Shown: positions 1-8,373 of the stretch, piece by piece
Layout of the letters: the number at the start of each line of letters is the position of its first letter
Position numbering within the stretch: the stretch's first letter is position 1
Source of the DNA: Myxococcales bacterium
GTDB lineage: Bacteria; Myxococcota_A; Polyangia; Polyangiales; Houyiibacteriaceae
NCBI GenBank assembly: GCA_029861865.1
Contig: JAOTYL010000016.1
Coordinates: 1 to 64,000, forward strand
Length of the DNA: 64,000 nt
Reading direction: 5' to 3'
Notes under the pieces: generated by a model
Database searches by the model: none
The model's input: the letters and a program-made list of their open reading frames with translations, nothing else
What the model was told of the DNA's origin: nothing
Translations under genes and position numbers: made by a program

Positions 1-9
1 GCCATTGCG

Positions 10-175
10 AGTGCCAGTGCCAGTGCCAGTGCCAGTGCCAGTGCCAGTGCCAGTGCCAGTGCCAGTGCCAGTGCCAGTGCCAGTGCCAGTGCCAGTGCCA
101 GTGCCAGTGCCAGTGTCAGTGTCAGTGTCAGTGTCAGTGTCAGTGTCAGTGTCTGTGTCAGTGTCTGGGGAATGG
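10..175. repeat. Hexamer tandem array 1 (CAGTGC/CAGTGT units)
   Basis: Tandem six-base units, mainly CAGTGC and then CAGTGT, run almost without interruption from near the left window edge. The stop codon of the minus-strand glycosyltransferase gene (TGA, complement of 158-160) lies inside the array, so the repeat supplies the end of that protein. The open frame on the plus strand (Val-Pro and Val-Ser repeats) is a by-product of the array and not a gene. Confidence 0.95.
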
Positions 176-1300
176 CTGGGGGCGTTTGAGGATGTCCACG
201 TAGCGCTGTGTGGTGGTGTTCCACCTGAACGTCGACGATACGTATTCGGCTGTTCGCTTGCTCGTCCTTCGTAGGTCCTCTGGCGCGTCGAGTAAACTTT
301 CGATTCGGTCGACGAAGGCATTGGCGTTGCCACTTGGCGCGAACCATCCGTTTACGCCTTCTTCGATGACGTCGCGGATGCCTTCCAGATCGGCCGCCAG
401 GGTCGGAAGGCCGCAGACTCCAGCTTCGAGCATCACGATTCCAAAGCCTTCCATATCGCCGGGGACGTTGATGTTGGGCATCACCAAGAGGTGGCCCATT
501 CGGTAGAGCGCGATCAGCTCCTCCTCACTGATTTTGCCCAGGCAACGAACGCGTCGCTCGAGCGCGTTACGCTCGATCGCATCTTCGATGGCTTGATGTT
601 CTGGTCCGTCACCTGCCAGCCACAATACGACGCGGTCGGGAAGCTTGGGCATGACGTTTGCGATGAACCATGCGAATCCCTTGCGGGGCACCTGGCGCCC
701 CACCGCGACGAGGAGGAACGCGTCGTCGGGTAACGCAGGAGCGCTTTGAATGTGTGTCGGCGCTCCTCCCAAGCCGTCGGACACAACCTGTGTGAATCGA
801 TCGATGTCGACTGCGTTTGGGACTACGTGCATTCGCGCGCGCGGCAATCCGCGAGCGATGAGCTCTTTCCCCGTCGCGCGGCTGACCGGCATGACCACAT
901 CCAGCACTCGGCAGAGTTTTCGGACTGCCATTTGGTACGCGGGGTTGGGGTCGGTCACATCGAGCCCGTGCGCGATCGCGGCAAGACGAATACCTCGAGA
1001 TTTGAGTCGCGGTGCTGCCAACAAGAGCGGAAGCGACGTCGTCATGCTGGTGAACAAGATCGTATCGGCCTCGTGCTTGCTCGCCTCGCGCCCCAACCGG
1101 ACCGCCAGCGAAGCCAGAAATAGCCCGGCCTTCAAGTGCACCCACTTCCAGCTCGATCGAAGCACGAGCGTGCCCATCGGGACATCGTCACGCGTCTCGA
1201 GCGCAGCGTGAAGCTCCGTCGCCACCCGCTGCATCCCCCCCACGTTGCTCATCGGAGCGTCAGGCGGAGGGAAGGAGTGGGAAACGAACAGTAGGCGCAT
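158..1300 (-). CDS. Glycosyltransferase family 4 (GT-B) protein
   Basis: Predicted retaining glycosyltransferase of 380 residues, likely building a surface polysaccharide or glycolipid from a nucleotide sugar in the cytoplasm. The N-terminal half begins MRLLFVSHSFPPP and contains NVGGMQRVATEL, typical of the GT4 acceptor domain. The C-terminal domain has VAVGRQVPRKGF followed near residue 280 by EGFGIVMLEAGVCGLP, the E-x7-E type nucleotide-sugar motif. I chose the ATG at 1300 because the frame upstream of it lacks family similarity. The stop codon lies inside a hexamer array and a second array in opposite orientation lies upstream of the start, so the gene is bracketed by repeats. The substrate cannot be read from sequence. 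Confidence 0.85.
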   Translation of the reverse strand: MRLLFVSHSFPPPDAPMSNVGGMQRVATELHAALETRDDVPMGTLVLRSSWKWVHLKAGLFLASLAVRLGREASKHEADTILFTSMTTSLPLLLAAPRLKSRGIRLAAIAHGLDVTDPNPAYQMAVRKLCRVLDVVMPVSRATGKELIARGLPRARMHVVPNAVDIDRFTQVVSDGLGGAPTHIQSAPALPDDAFLLVAVGRQVPRKGFAWFIANVMPKLPDRVVLWLAGDGPEHQAIEDAIERNALERRVRCLGKISEEELIALYRMGHLLVMPNINVPGDMEGFGIVMLEAGVCGLPTLAADLEGIRDVIEEGVNGWFAPSGNANAFVDRIESLLDAPEDLRRTSKRTAEYVSSTFRWNTTTQRYVDILKRPQPFPRH

Positions 1301-1370
1301 CGAAGGCCTACGTACGTCAGAGACGCAGCAGGCGCCAGCCCGTAGGACGCAGTCACCCCCCACATCGCTG

Positions 1371-1495
1371 TCCCAGACGCTGCCACCGACGCAGGCATTG
1401 GCACGGACACTGCCACGGACACTGGCACTGCCACTGGCGCTGACACTGGCACTGACGCTGGCACTGGCACTGGCGCTGACACTGGCCCTGCCCCT
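1371..1495. repeat. Hexamer tandem array 2, inverted orientation
   Basis: Units of the form CACTGN/CGCTGN, the reverse complement of array 1, fill most of the 237-base gap between the divergent glycosyltransferase and PEBP genes. The left end is degenerate and the right end fades into CCCTGCCCCTCCC. Any promoter for either gene must lie in or beside the array. Confidence 0.9.
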
Positions 1496-1537
1496 CCCGT
1501 TTGACAGCCCTCCCGCTCGGTGCTGACATCCCTTGCC

Positions 1538-2167
1538 ATGAAGGTACGGAGTGATAGTTTCAACGACGGCGATTTCATTCGCTCGCGATACGCACTAGGC
1601 AAGACCAGCGCTGATGGTAAGATCGACTTCGCGGCGAACAAGAATCCGCACCTCGAGTGGTCGCACGTCCCAGAGGGGACCAAATCGATCGCCATCGTGT
1701 GCATCGACGTAGACGCGCCGACCAAACCCGATGACGTCAATAAGGAGGGCAGGGTCGTTCCGGCGGATTTGCCCCGCGCCGATTTCGCCCATTGGGTCTT
1801 AGTCGACCTAGCCCCGGACCGCGCGATCGAAGAGGGCGCGTTCAGCGATGGCGTGACCGCGCGTGGCAAAGATGGGCCCACGGGGCCCGAGGACACGCGC
1901 CAGGGGATCAACGACTACACCGGCTGGTTTGCTGGCGATCCCGACATGAAAGGCGACTACTACGGTTACGATGGGCCGTGTCCTCCGTTCAACGACAGCA
2001 TCGTGCATCGTTATCGCTTCACGGTGTACGCGCTCGACATCGGTACGGTTCCGGTCGACGGGAAGTTCACCAGCCAAGACGTATTGGCCGCCATCGATGG
2101 GCACGTCCTCGCCGATGCGAGCATCGTCTGTAAGTACAAGATCAATCCGGACGCCCGAGAGCTCTAA
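1538..2167 (+). CDS. YbhB/YbcL-type PEBP (Raf-kinase-inhibitor-like) protein
   Basis: A 209-residue phosphatidylethanolamine-binding-protein fold. The bacterial family is soluble, binds anionic ligands and has no settled physiological role. Diagnostic stretches are the N-terminal NPHLEWSHVPEGTKSIAIVCIDVD, given here only as landmarks around residues 35-60 (PHLEWSHVPEGTKS), then FAHWVLVDLAP, and the central YYGYDGPCPPF followed by HRYRFTVYALD, which form the ligand pocket with conserved Asp, His and the DGPCPP loop. The ATG at 1538 precedes the first conserved strand; the in-frame GTG at 1520 is less likely. The stop is 10 bases before the endonuclease III start, so the two genes are probably co-transcribed. 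Confidence 0.9.
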   Translation: MKVRSDSFNDGDFIRSRYALGKTSADGKIDFAANKNPHLEWSHVPEGTKSIAIVCIDVDAPTKPDDVNKEGRVVPADLPRADFAHWVLVDLAPDRAIEEGAFSDGVTARGKDGPTGPEDTRQGINDYTGWFAGDPDMKGDYYGYDGPCPPFNDSIVHRYRFTVYALDIGTVPVDGKFTSQDVLAAIDGHVLADASIVCKYKINPDAREL

Positions 2168-2177
2168 AGCTCCGCTG

Positions 2178-2831
2178 ATGAACCGCCAGGACAAAGCGGA
2201 CCGCATCGGGAGAATTCTCGACGAGCTCTATCCGCAGCCACCGATCCCTCTCGACCACCAGGACCCCTTCACGCTCCTCGTGTCGGTCATGCTGAGCGCG
2301 CAGACAACCGACAAGAAAGTCAATGAGGTGACTCCAGCGCTCTTCGCCAAGGCGCCAAATCCCCAAATGATGGCGGAGCTTTCAGTCGACGAGATTCTGA
2401 GCCTGATCCGGACCGTGGGTCTTGCTCCGACGAAGGCAAAGAACCTTCAAGCCATGGCCGTGCTCCTCTTGGAGCGGCACGGCGGCGAAGTTCCCGCCGA
2501 CATCGACGCCCTCGAGGCTCTTCCCGGTGTTGGGCACAAGACAGCCTCCGTGGTCATGTGCCAGGCTTTTCACCAACCAGCGTTTCCCGTCGACACCCAC
2601 ATCCATCGGCTTGCTGCACGCTGGGGCCTCTCCGATGGCAAGAACGTCGCGAAGACCGAGGCCGATCTAAAAAAGGTGTTTCCCGAGGACACGTGGATCC
2701 GACGCCACCTTCAGATCATCTATTTCGGCAGGGAGCATTGTCCGGCCCGAAGTCACGATCTGAGCAGTTGCAGGATCTGCAGTTGGGCGGCTACGAGGAA
2801 GCGAATTGTCGAAGAATCGCGAGGTCGCTGA
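2178..2831 (+). CDS. nth: Endonuclease III-like DNA glycosylase/AP lyase with incomplete Fe-S ligands
   Basis: Base-excision-repair glycosylase/lyase of 217 residues, slightly longer than E. coli Nth. The helix-hairpin-helix LPGVGHKTASVV carries the catalytic Lys (about K121), and VDTHIHRL carries the catalytic Asp (D139). The usual 4Fe-4S loop C-x6-C-x2-C-x5-C is altered: I see C188, C198 and C201, but the second and fourth ligand positions align to Leu and Ala. The spacing is C-x9-C-x2-C. The protein either holds the cluster differently or lacks it. The start ATG follows the PEBP stop by 10 bases. Assignment to the HhH-GPD family is secure; substrate range is inferred. Confidence 0.92.
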   Translation: MNRQDKADRIGRILDELYPQPPIPLDHQDPFTLLVSVMLSAQTTDKKVNEVTPALFAKAPNPQMMAELSVDEILSLIRTVGLAPTKAKNLQAMAVLLLERHGGEVPADIDALEALPGVGHKTASVVMCQAFHQPAFPVDTHIHRLAARWGLSDGKNVAKTEADLKKVFPEDTWIRRHLQIIYFGREHCPARSHDLSSCRICSWAATRKRIVEESRGR

Positions 2832-2876
2832 GGAGACGGACTGGTCGATCGCCCCGGGCGACCCATATTGCGCATC

Positions 2877-4046
2877 ATGAGCATCGAGTTTCGCCTTCTG
2901 GGAATCCCGATCCGGATCCATTTGTGGTTCTGGCTGATGGCCCTTTGGTTGTGGACGCTCAATATGGCCGAAGGCTGGGCGGGGCTTCTCGTTTGGGTGG
3001 CCGTTGTGCTTCAGGGGATTCTCATGCACGAGCTCGGCCACGCGCTCGCGGGGCGGGCGTTCGGCCGCTCTCCTCGGATCGAGCTGGTCGCCCTCGGCGG
3101 GATTACTTGGTGGGAGCAACGAGAGCCGATGAGCCCATGGCGGAACCTTGTCGTAAGCGCAGCGGGGCCGGCGGTCGGTATCTTCGTAGGTTCGCTTTCA
3201 CTCGTGATGATGGATGTGCTTCGGATTCCAGACCCGTCGCTTGGACGTTACCTATTTCGGTCGCTGGTTTGGGTCAACCTCGGATGGGGGCTCTTGAACT
3301 TGTTGCCGATCATGCCGCTCGACGGTGGCAATATCGTGGCTGCGCTCTTCGATTTCGCGGTTCCGTCGCGTGGTCGTCTCTTTGCATCGTATGTGTCGTT
3401 CGCCGTCATCGGCATGCTTTTCGTCGTGACCGTAGCGACTCGCATGTACCCAGCGACGATTCTTCTCTTGCTGCTCGGATTCAGCACCTACCAGGTCTTT
3501 CGCATGGAGCGACAGCGGTCCACGATCCCTCCGCGCGGGCTCGTCGAACAGGCGTTCATGGCCCTCGAACGTGGCGATGGCCCGGGGTTGGTGGAGGCGG
3601 CCTCACGACTCGTTGCCGAGGGTGGTTCCACCGAGGAGCTCGATGAAGCCTTTCATCTTCTCGCGTGGGGGCGGCTTCTCGCGGGCGAGCCTCGAGAAGC
3701 CGATGCGGCGCTTCGCTCGATGTCGGGCGAGCGTACCGCCGACCCCGCGCTCGAAGGCGCAGTGCTCGTCGAGCTTGGCCGGCCGGACGACGCGATCCCG
3801 CTTCTCGAGGAGGCGTGTGAAAGGGGCGGGACGTTTGCGGAGGGCTATTACGTCACGGCGGTCCGGGATCTTGGGGCATTCTCGCGGGCCGCGCAGTTTC
3901 TTTCCCGGCCTGGCGCGCCGCGGCTTTCGGCCAAGGCTGTCGACGCCCTTCAGCAGCTCGCGCTGACCGCCCACGCGTTCGATGCCGCAAGAAAGCTCGC
4001 TTCGTTGCCTGCGCCTCAGCCGGCCCATGACCAAGAAAACGCTTGA
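2877..4046 (+). CDS. Site-2-protease-like M50 membrane metallopeptidase with C-terminal helical repeat domain
   Basis: Membrane zinc peptidase of 389 residues. The motif MHELGHAL (H51, E52, H55) lies in the first hydrophobic block, and NLLPIMPLDGGN (about residue 145) is the second M50 motif supplying the Asp ligand. Four or so hydrophobic segments fill residues 10-210. Residues 220-389 form a soluble Ala/Leu/Glu-rich tail with TPR-like helical pairs. Such tails are seen in rhomboid- and S2P-like proteases with adaptor functions, which is inference here. The start is ATG 2877, preferred to the TTG nine bases earlier. The 3' end lies 67 bases before the next gene. Confidence 0.88.
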   Translation: MSIEFRLLGIPIRIHLWFWLMALWLWTLNMAEGWAGLLVWVAVVLQGILMHELGHALAGRAFGRSPRIELVALGGITWWEQREPMSPWRNLVVSAAGPAVGIFVGSLSLVMMDVLRIPDPSLGRYLFRSLVWVNLGWGLLNLLPIMPLDGGNIVAALFDFAVPSRGRLFASYVSFAVIGMLFVVTVATRMYPATILLLLLGFSTYQVFRMERQRSTIPPRGLVEQAFMALERGDGPGLVEAASRLVAEGGSTEELDEAFHLLAWGRLLAGEPREADAALRSMSGERTADPALEGAVLVELGRPDDAIPLLEEACERGGTFAEGYYVTAVRDLGAFSRAAQFLSRPGAPRLSAKAVDALQQLALTAHAFDAARKLASLPAPQPAHDQENA

Positions 4047-4092
4047 ATTTGTGCCATATGGCCGAGAAACACCTCTTTTTGCATCTATGCGA

Positions 4093-4104
4093 ATATTGGA
4101 ATAT
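4093..4104. promoter_or_regulatory. Candidate SahR operator (ATATT-GG-AATAT)
   Basis: A perfect 5-bp inverted repeat with a 2-bp centre lies 10 bases before the regulator start in an AT-rich patch of otherwise GC-rich DNA. ArsR-family regulators usually bind such short palindromes over their own promoter. The link to the adjacent SahR-like gene is inference from position. Confidence 0.5.
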
Positions 4105-4113
4105 AGATCTTCC

Positions 4114-5106
4114 ATGCGGTCTGCATTAGCCGAATCTCCGAGGTGGCAGCTCTATCGGTTGCTCGGCGAGCCGAGCCGACTGCGTTTGATCGGACTCACC
4201 TCCGAAGACGAGCTCTCGATCGGAGAGCTCGCAGAGCTGACCGGTGAGGCCCAACCGAATGTGTCGAAACATCTCAAACAGTTGCGCGAAGCGGGGCTGG
4301 TAATCGTTCGCCGTCAGGGAACCCGTGCCCTCGCGCAGTTGACCCCCGATTTGAACGGCGACCCGCTATTGACCGATGCCGTGCAAGCAGGGCGCAAGCT
4401 CTGCATCGAGGATGGAAGTCTTGTGCGGGTCGCGCAGGTCATTCGAGCGCGCGACGAACAAACCCGGGCGTTCTTTTCGCAGCCTGCCGATGAAGACGCC
4501 ACGCCCCCGCTGGCGGAATGGTCCGCCTACCTCACGGCATTGCGCACCTTGATTCCGCGGCGCAGTCTTGCCGTGGACATGGGCACCGGGGATGGTGCGC
4601 TCGTCGAGTTGCTGGCGCCGATATTCGACCGTGTCATCGCCGTGGATCGTTCTGAAGAGCAACTCAAGACCGCGGCCCGGAGGCTTTCGGACCGGCGATA
4701 CGAACACGTGGAGCTGCTTCGGGCAGATTATGAAGATCCATGTGTGCTTTCTCGGGTGCAGGAGCTCGGCGGTGCCGACGCGGTTCTGGCTGTACGGCTG
4801 CTGCATCATGCGCCTCGCCCCCAGCAAGTGATCTCCCTCCTCAGCTCTCTCGCGCGGCCCGGCGGGCACGTGTTGGTGGTCGATTATCGCACCCATGAAG
4901 ACGAAGGCATGCGTCATCGCCAGGCCGACCTATGGCTCGGCTTCGAGCCCGAAGAGCTCATCGGGTTCGCCACGACGGCCGGGTTGATCGATCCCAAAGT
5001 TTTTGTAATTCCCGCAGCAAGGTATGGGCCAGGCCCCGACTCTCACTTGCAGTGGCAGGTGCTCGCTGCGCAACGCGATTCGAACGAGGAGACAAGACCA
5101 TCATGA
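4114..5106 (+). CDS. sahR: SahR-type regulator: ArsR HTH fused to SAM-dependent methyltransferase domain
   Basis: A 330-residue protein with an ArsR winged helix at residues 1-90 ([20 protein letters not shown] is the recognition region). A class I methyltransferase fold follows from about residue 145 ([18 protein letters not shown] is the SAM-binding glycine motif, with [13 protein letters not shown] next). The same architecture is known for SahR, the regulator of S-adenosylhomocysteine recycling in delta- and other proteobacteria, in which the methyltransferase domain is proposed to sense SAH or SAM. Its stop overlaps the ahcY start as ATGA, so the pair is translationally coupled. I chose ATG 4114 because the ATG at 4087 would place the palindromic operator inside the coding region. 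Confidence 0.82.
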   Translation: MRSALAESPRWQLYRLLGEPSRLRLIGLTSEDELSIGELAELTGEAQPNVSKHLKQLREAGLVIVRRQGTRALAQLTPDLNGDPLLTDAVQAGRKLCIEDGSLVRVAQVIRARDEQTRAFFSQPADEDATPPLAEWSAYLTALRTLIPRRSLAVDMGTGDGALVELLAPIFDRVIAVDRSEEQLKTAARRLSDRRYEHVELLRADYEDPCVLSRVQELGGADAVLAVRLLHHAPRPQQVISLLSSLARPGGHVLVVDYRTHEDEGMRHRQADLWLGFEPEELIGFATTAGLIDPKVFVIPAARYGPGPDSHLQWQVLAAQRDSNEETRPS

Positions 5107-6431
5107 GCCCGAATCCAGATCTGAAGCACAAAGTTGCCGACCTCGCGTTGGCGGAGTGGGGGCGCAAAGAAATCGCCATCGCCGAGCACGAGATGCCCGG
5201 GTTGATGGCACTTCGACGTGAATACGGCCCGCAGAAACCTTTGAAGGGCGCGCGCATCGCAGGCTGCCTTCACATGACCATTCAAACCGCTGTATTGATC
5301 GAGACGCTGACCGAGCTCGGCGCCGAGGTGACGTGGACCAGCTGCAACATCTTTTCGACTCAAGATCACGCGGCCGCAGCCATCGCTGTCTCCGGGGTGC
5401 CGGTGTTCGCGTGGAAAGGTGAGACCGAGGAGGAATACGACTGGTGCATCCACCAACAGCTTCGCGCATTTGAGGGTGGCAAAGCGCCGAACTTGTTGCT
5501 CGACGACGGCGGAGACCTAACCGCCATTGCACATCAGCAGTATCCCGAGCTTTTCACGGGGCCCGATCGGATCGTCGGCCTTTCCGAAGAGACGACAACC
5601 GGGGTTCATCGACTTTACGATATGGAGCGCGAGGGTACCCTCAAGTGCGCGGCGATCAATGTGAACGACTCGGTGACGAAGTCGAAGTTCGACAATCTCT
5701 ACGGTTGCCGTGAGTCATTGGTCGACGGCATCAAGCGGGCGACCGACGTGATGATCGCAGGCAAAGTGGTCGTCATCGCTGGCTATGGCGATGTTGGCAA
5801 GGGCTGCGTCCAAGCGATGGCACGTGCGGGTGCGCGTGTGTTGATCACCGAGGTGGATCCCATCTGCGCGCTTCAGGCATCGATGGAGGGCCATCAAGTC
5901 GTCACCATGGAAGAGGCGGCGCCGATCGCGGACATCTTCGTCACGGCCACCGGATGCTGCGATGTCGTGACCGGCGAGCACATGAAGCAGATGAAGAACG
6001 AAGCGATTGTCTGCAACATCGGTCACTTCGATTCAGAGATTCAAATGGCGTGGCTCACCGATCCCGCCAACAAAGTCGTCGAAGAAGAGATCAAGCCGCA
6101 GGTGGACCACTTCATTTTCCCAGACGGCAAGCGAATCATCGTGCTTGCCCGAGGCCGGCTCGTGAATCTTGGATGCGCCACAGGCCATCCGAGCTTCGTG
6201 ATGAGCAACTCGTTTACAAATCAGGTGCTGGCGCAGCTCTCGCTCTGGACCGAACGCGACCGTTACGAGACGGGCAAGGTATATGTTCTATCGAAGGAGC
6301 TCGACGAGAAGGTCGCCCGGCTCCATCTTGGCCAGCTTGGGGTGAAGCTCACGACGCTCACCAAGGCACAAGCCGACTACCTCGGAATTTCTCCCGAGGG
6401 CCCGTTCAAGCCTAGTTACTATCGGTACTGA
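5103..6431 (+). CDS. ahcY: Adenosylhomocysteinase (S-adenosyl-L-homocysteine hydrolase)
   Basis: Hydrolyses S-adenosylhomocysteine to adenosine and homocysteine with a bound NAD, relieving product inhibition of methyltransferases in the cytoplasm. The 442-residue length is normal for the bacterial enzyme. Landmarks are the substrate region [16 protein letters not shown], the [15 protein letters not shown] stretch, the NAD-binding [13 protein letters not shown], and the C-terminal [10 protein letters not shown] ending, where the Lys and Tyr close over NAD. The start ATG overlaps the sahR stop. The context fits feedback control of methionine-cycle recycling by the upstream SahR-like protein. 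Nothing is unusual in the active-site motifs. Confidence 0.97.
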   Translation: MSPNPDLKHKVADLALAEWGRKEIAIAEHEMPGLMALRREYGPQKPLKGARIAGCLHMTIQTAVLIETLTELGAEVTWTSCNIFSTQDHAAAAIAVSGVPVFAWKGETEEEYDWCIHQQLRAFEGGKAPNLLLDDGGDLTAIAHQQYPELFTGPDRIVGLSEETTTGVHRLYDMEREGTLKCAAINVNDSVTKSKFDNLYGCRESLVDGIKRATDVMIAGKVVVIAGYGDVGKGCVQAMARAGARVLITEVDPICALQASMEGHQVVTMEEAAPIADIFVTATGCCDVVTGEHMKQMKNEAIVCNIGHFDSEIQMAWLTDPANKVVEEEIKPQVDHFIFPDGKRIIVLARGRLVNLGCATGHPSFVMSNSFTNQVLAQLSLWTERDRYETGKVYVLSKELDEKVARLHLGQLGVKLTTLTKAQADYLGISPEGPFKPSYYRY

Positions 6432-6437
6432 GGGGAT

Positions 6438-7337
6438 ATGGTCTCGCTGCTGACCGAGACTTGGCGCTACTTCCATTCTCATGATGGGCGACTGCTCTCC
6501 GGGGCGATCGCCTTCTACGCGTCATTGGCACTCGCGCCGCTTGGCGTGCTGATGATCTTGATCGCGTCTTTGGTTCTACCAGCTAGCGAAGCTCGGCTGG
6601 AATTGGCGGGACAGCTGGAGATGTTCCTTGGCCCGGACCTGGCCGCCTTCCTGTTCAACGCGATGGTCGACATGCGGTCCGAGGCGCAGAGCTGGGCCGC
6701 CCCGGCCATCGGAGCGGTGATCATGTTGTACATGTCGGCTCGCCTTTTCTCGATGCTTCGCCGAGCTCTCAATCACATGTGGGGCATTCGTCCGAAGCTC
6801 TTGGTGCATGCCCGGCCCGATTGGCTCCATCTCTTCGAAAGACGAATGCTGGCCTTTGCCCTGCTTTTCGTCTTCGGCGGGTCGCTGGTCATACTCGTCC
6901 TGCTCCACGCCATCGCCACGGCGGCAGCACGCTTCCTCGGAGATGCCGACTATTTGTTCACCTTGGGCCAGTTCGGAAGCGCTTTTGTCGTCCTTTGGCT
7001 CTTGATCTCTCTGGTCTATCGATGGCTGCCGGACGCGACCATCGCCTGGAAAGACGTATGGGTTGGTTCCGCGTCGACGGCTCTATTCCTCGTTGGGGGC
7101 TCTTTCGTGATCGGGCTCTACCTGGGATACGCGAGCCCCGCGTCCTGGTACGGCGCTGCCGGCTCGCTGATCGTGCTGCTTCTGTGGATCTACTACACGG
7201 CCCAGATCTTCCTCCTCGGCGCGGTGTTCACCCGCGCGTGGGCTGAGCGTCGCGGTCGCGCCATCGAACCCCTTCCGTACGCCGTGACAGTAGAAACTCC
7301 GAGCTACTCCGCAAACGCTTCCACCAGCGAAACATAG
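6438..7337 (+). CDS. YihY/BrkB-family inner-membrane protein
   Basis: A 299-residue membrane protein of the YihY (formerly ribonuclease BN/BrkB-like) family, whose molecular function is not established. It starts with the family-typical SGAIAFYASLALAPLGVLM. I count about six hydrophobic segments, with the conserved YRWLPDATIAWKDVWVGS and the late SWYGAAGSLIVLLLWIYYTAQIFLLGA block. It begins six bases after ahcY and may be read from the same transcript. Its last 34 bases overlap the convergent lipase gene. Confidence 0.88.
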   Translation: MVSLLTETWRYFHSHDGRLLSGAIAFYASLALAPLGVLMILIASLVLPASEARLELAGQLEMFLGPDLAAFLFNAMVDMRSEAQSWAAPAIGAVIMLYMSARLFSMLRRALNHMWGIRPKLLVHARPDWLHLFERRMLAFALLFVFGGSLVILVLLHAIATAAARFLGDADYLFTLGQFGSAFVVLWLLISLVYRWLPDATIAWKDVWVGSASTALFLVGGSFVIGLYLGYASPASWYGAAGSLIVLLLWIYYTAQIFLLGAVFTRAWAERRGRAIEPLPYAVTVETPSYSANASTSET

Positions 7338-8350
7338 GGGTGGGGGGCTTCCTCAAGAGCCTCTACCTCGGTGTCGCCAATGTGCTTATTCAAGAAACTG
7401 AAGAGCGCGCCCCACTGCGTGCGAGCGGCTTCTCGCCAAAGGAGCACGTTGAATCCATGGATCTCACCTCGATACACGTGGAGCTCGCAGTTCGCTCCCG
7501 ATGCCTCGAGCGCTTCGCGGAGCCGAATGGTGTCTGGGAGCAACGGGTCCGCGGTGCCCACGGTGGCGAAGAATGGGGGCAACGGCCGGCTTCCTGGAGG
7601 CGCGGGGCGTTCGAATAGCCGAAGCGGACTTGCGAGCGGGAATTCGAGCGCACGCCGTACGCGCGGACCGAGATAAGAATGTGCGGTTCCCCGAATCTCT
7701 GCTTTGATCCAACTCGCTAGTCGGCGACTCTTGCTCGGGTCACGCCAAAAGCGCTCCACATCGTGCAGATCGAGCACGCCGTACAAGGGTGCGACGCAAC
7801 CGATCTCGGGCGCACGTTCGAAGATGGGCCGGGCGAAGGGCTCGAGCCGCGGGTGGGTTGCGCAATAGGTGAGCGCCGCGGTTAGATTGGCGCCCGCCGA
7901 CTCGCCGACAATTGCAAGTCGGCTCGCATCGGCGCCGTATCTTGCGCCGTTGTCGAGGATCCACTCGAGAGCGGCCATGACGTCTTTGAGCGGCTTGGGG
8001 TAGGGATTCACTGGACCGAGCCGGTAGTTGATGTTGAAGACCTGATAGCCTTGTGCAGCTAAAACGTAAGCCATGAGACGATGGGTGTCCTTAGACATCA
8101 TGGAGAACGCCCCGCCATGGATATAGAGGACGGCCGGCTGCGCGCCGGTCGCATCACGGCTTCGATAGATGTCGAGAAGGTGAGCGCGCTTTCTGGTGGG
8201 GAGATACGGCACGTTGTGCTCGACCTCGACCCGCCGCCAACTCTTGATCAGCCACGGGAGAACCCCGTAGCCGACATTTGATGCCCGATGAAGGACCTGA
8301 TCAACCCCGCGATGCACTACCGGCAACACGGAGTCACGAGGGTGCGCCAT
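7304..8350 (-). CDS. Alpha/beta-hydrolase of the hormone-sensitive-lipase type
   Basis: Predicted carboxylesterase/lipase of 348 residues. The oxyanion motif is HGGAF, the nucleophile elbow is GESAGAN, and the acid and His are in DPLLPD and GEIHGFN. This order is that of bacterial family IV (HSL) esterases. I chose ATG 8350, which leaves 23 bases after the upstream aldehyde dehydrogenase stop; the longer frame would run deep into that gene. The two genes are therefore probably an operon. The N-terminal 50 residues are basic and poorly conserved. The substrate is unknown. Confidence 0.85.
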   Translation of the reverse strand: MAHPRDSVLPVVHRGVDQVLHRASNVGYGVLPWLIKSWRRVEVEHNVPYLPTRKRAHLLDIYRSRDATGAQPAVLYIHGGAFSMMSKDTHRLMAYVLAAQGYQVFNINYRLGPVNPYPKPLKDVMAALEWILDNGARYGADASRLAIVGESAGANLTAALTYCATHPRLEPFARPIFERAPEIGCVAPLYGVLDLHDVERFWRDPSKSRRLASWIKAEIRGTAHSYLGPRVRRALEFPLASPLRLFERPAPPGSRPLPPFFATVGTADPLLPDTIRLREALEASGANCELHVYRGEIHGFNVLLWREAARTQWGALFSFLNKHIGDTEVEALEEAPHPYVSLVEAFAE

Positions 8351-8373
8351 CGGGAGCAAAGTATACAACCACG

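Noticed and set aside
5-274. Open frames through the hexamer arrays (Val-Pro, Thr-Ala and similar repeats)
   Set aside because: They follow from the six-base period being a multiple of three and have no ribosome-binding site or homology.
10-1495. Hexamer arrays as CRISPR
   Set aside because: Units are six bases with no spacers and no cas genes nearby.
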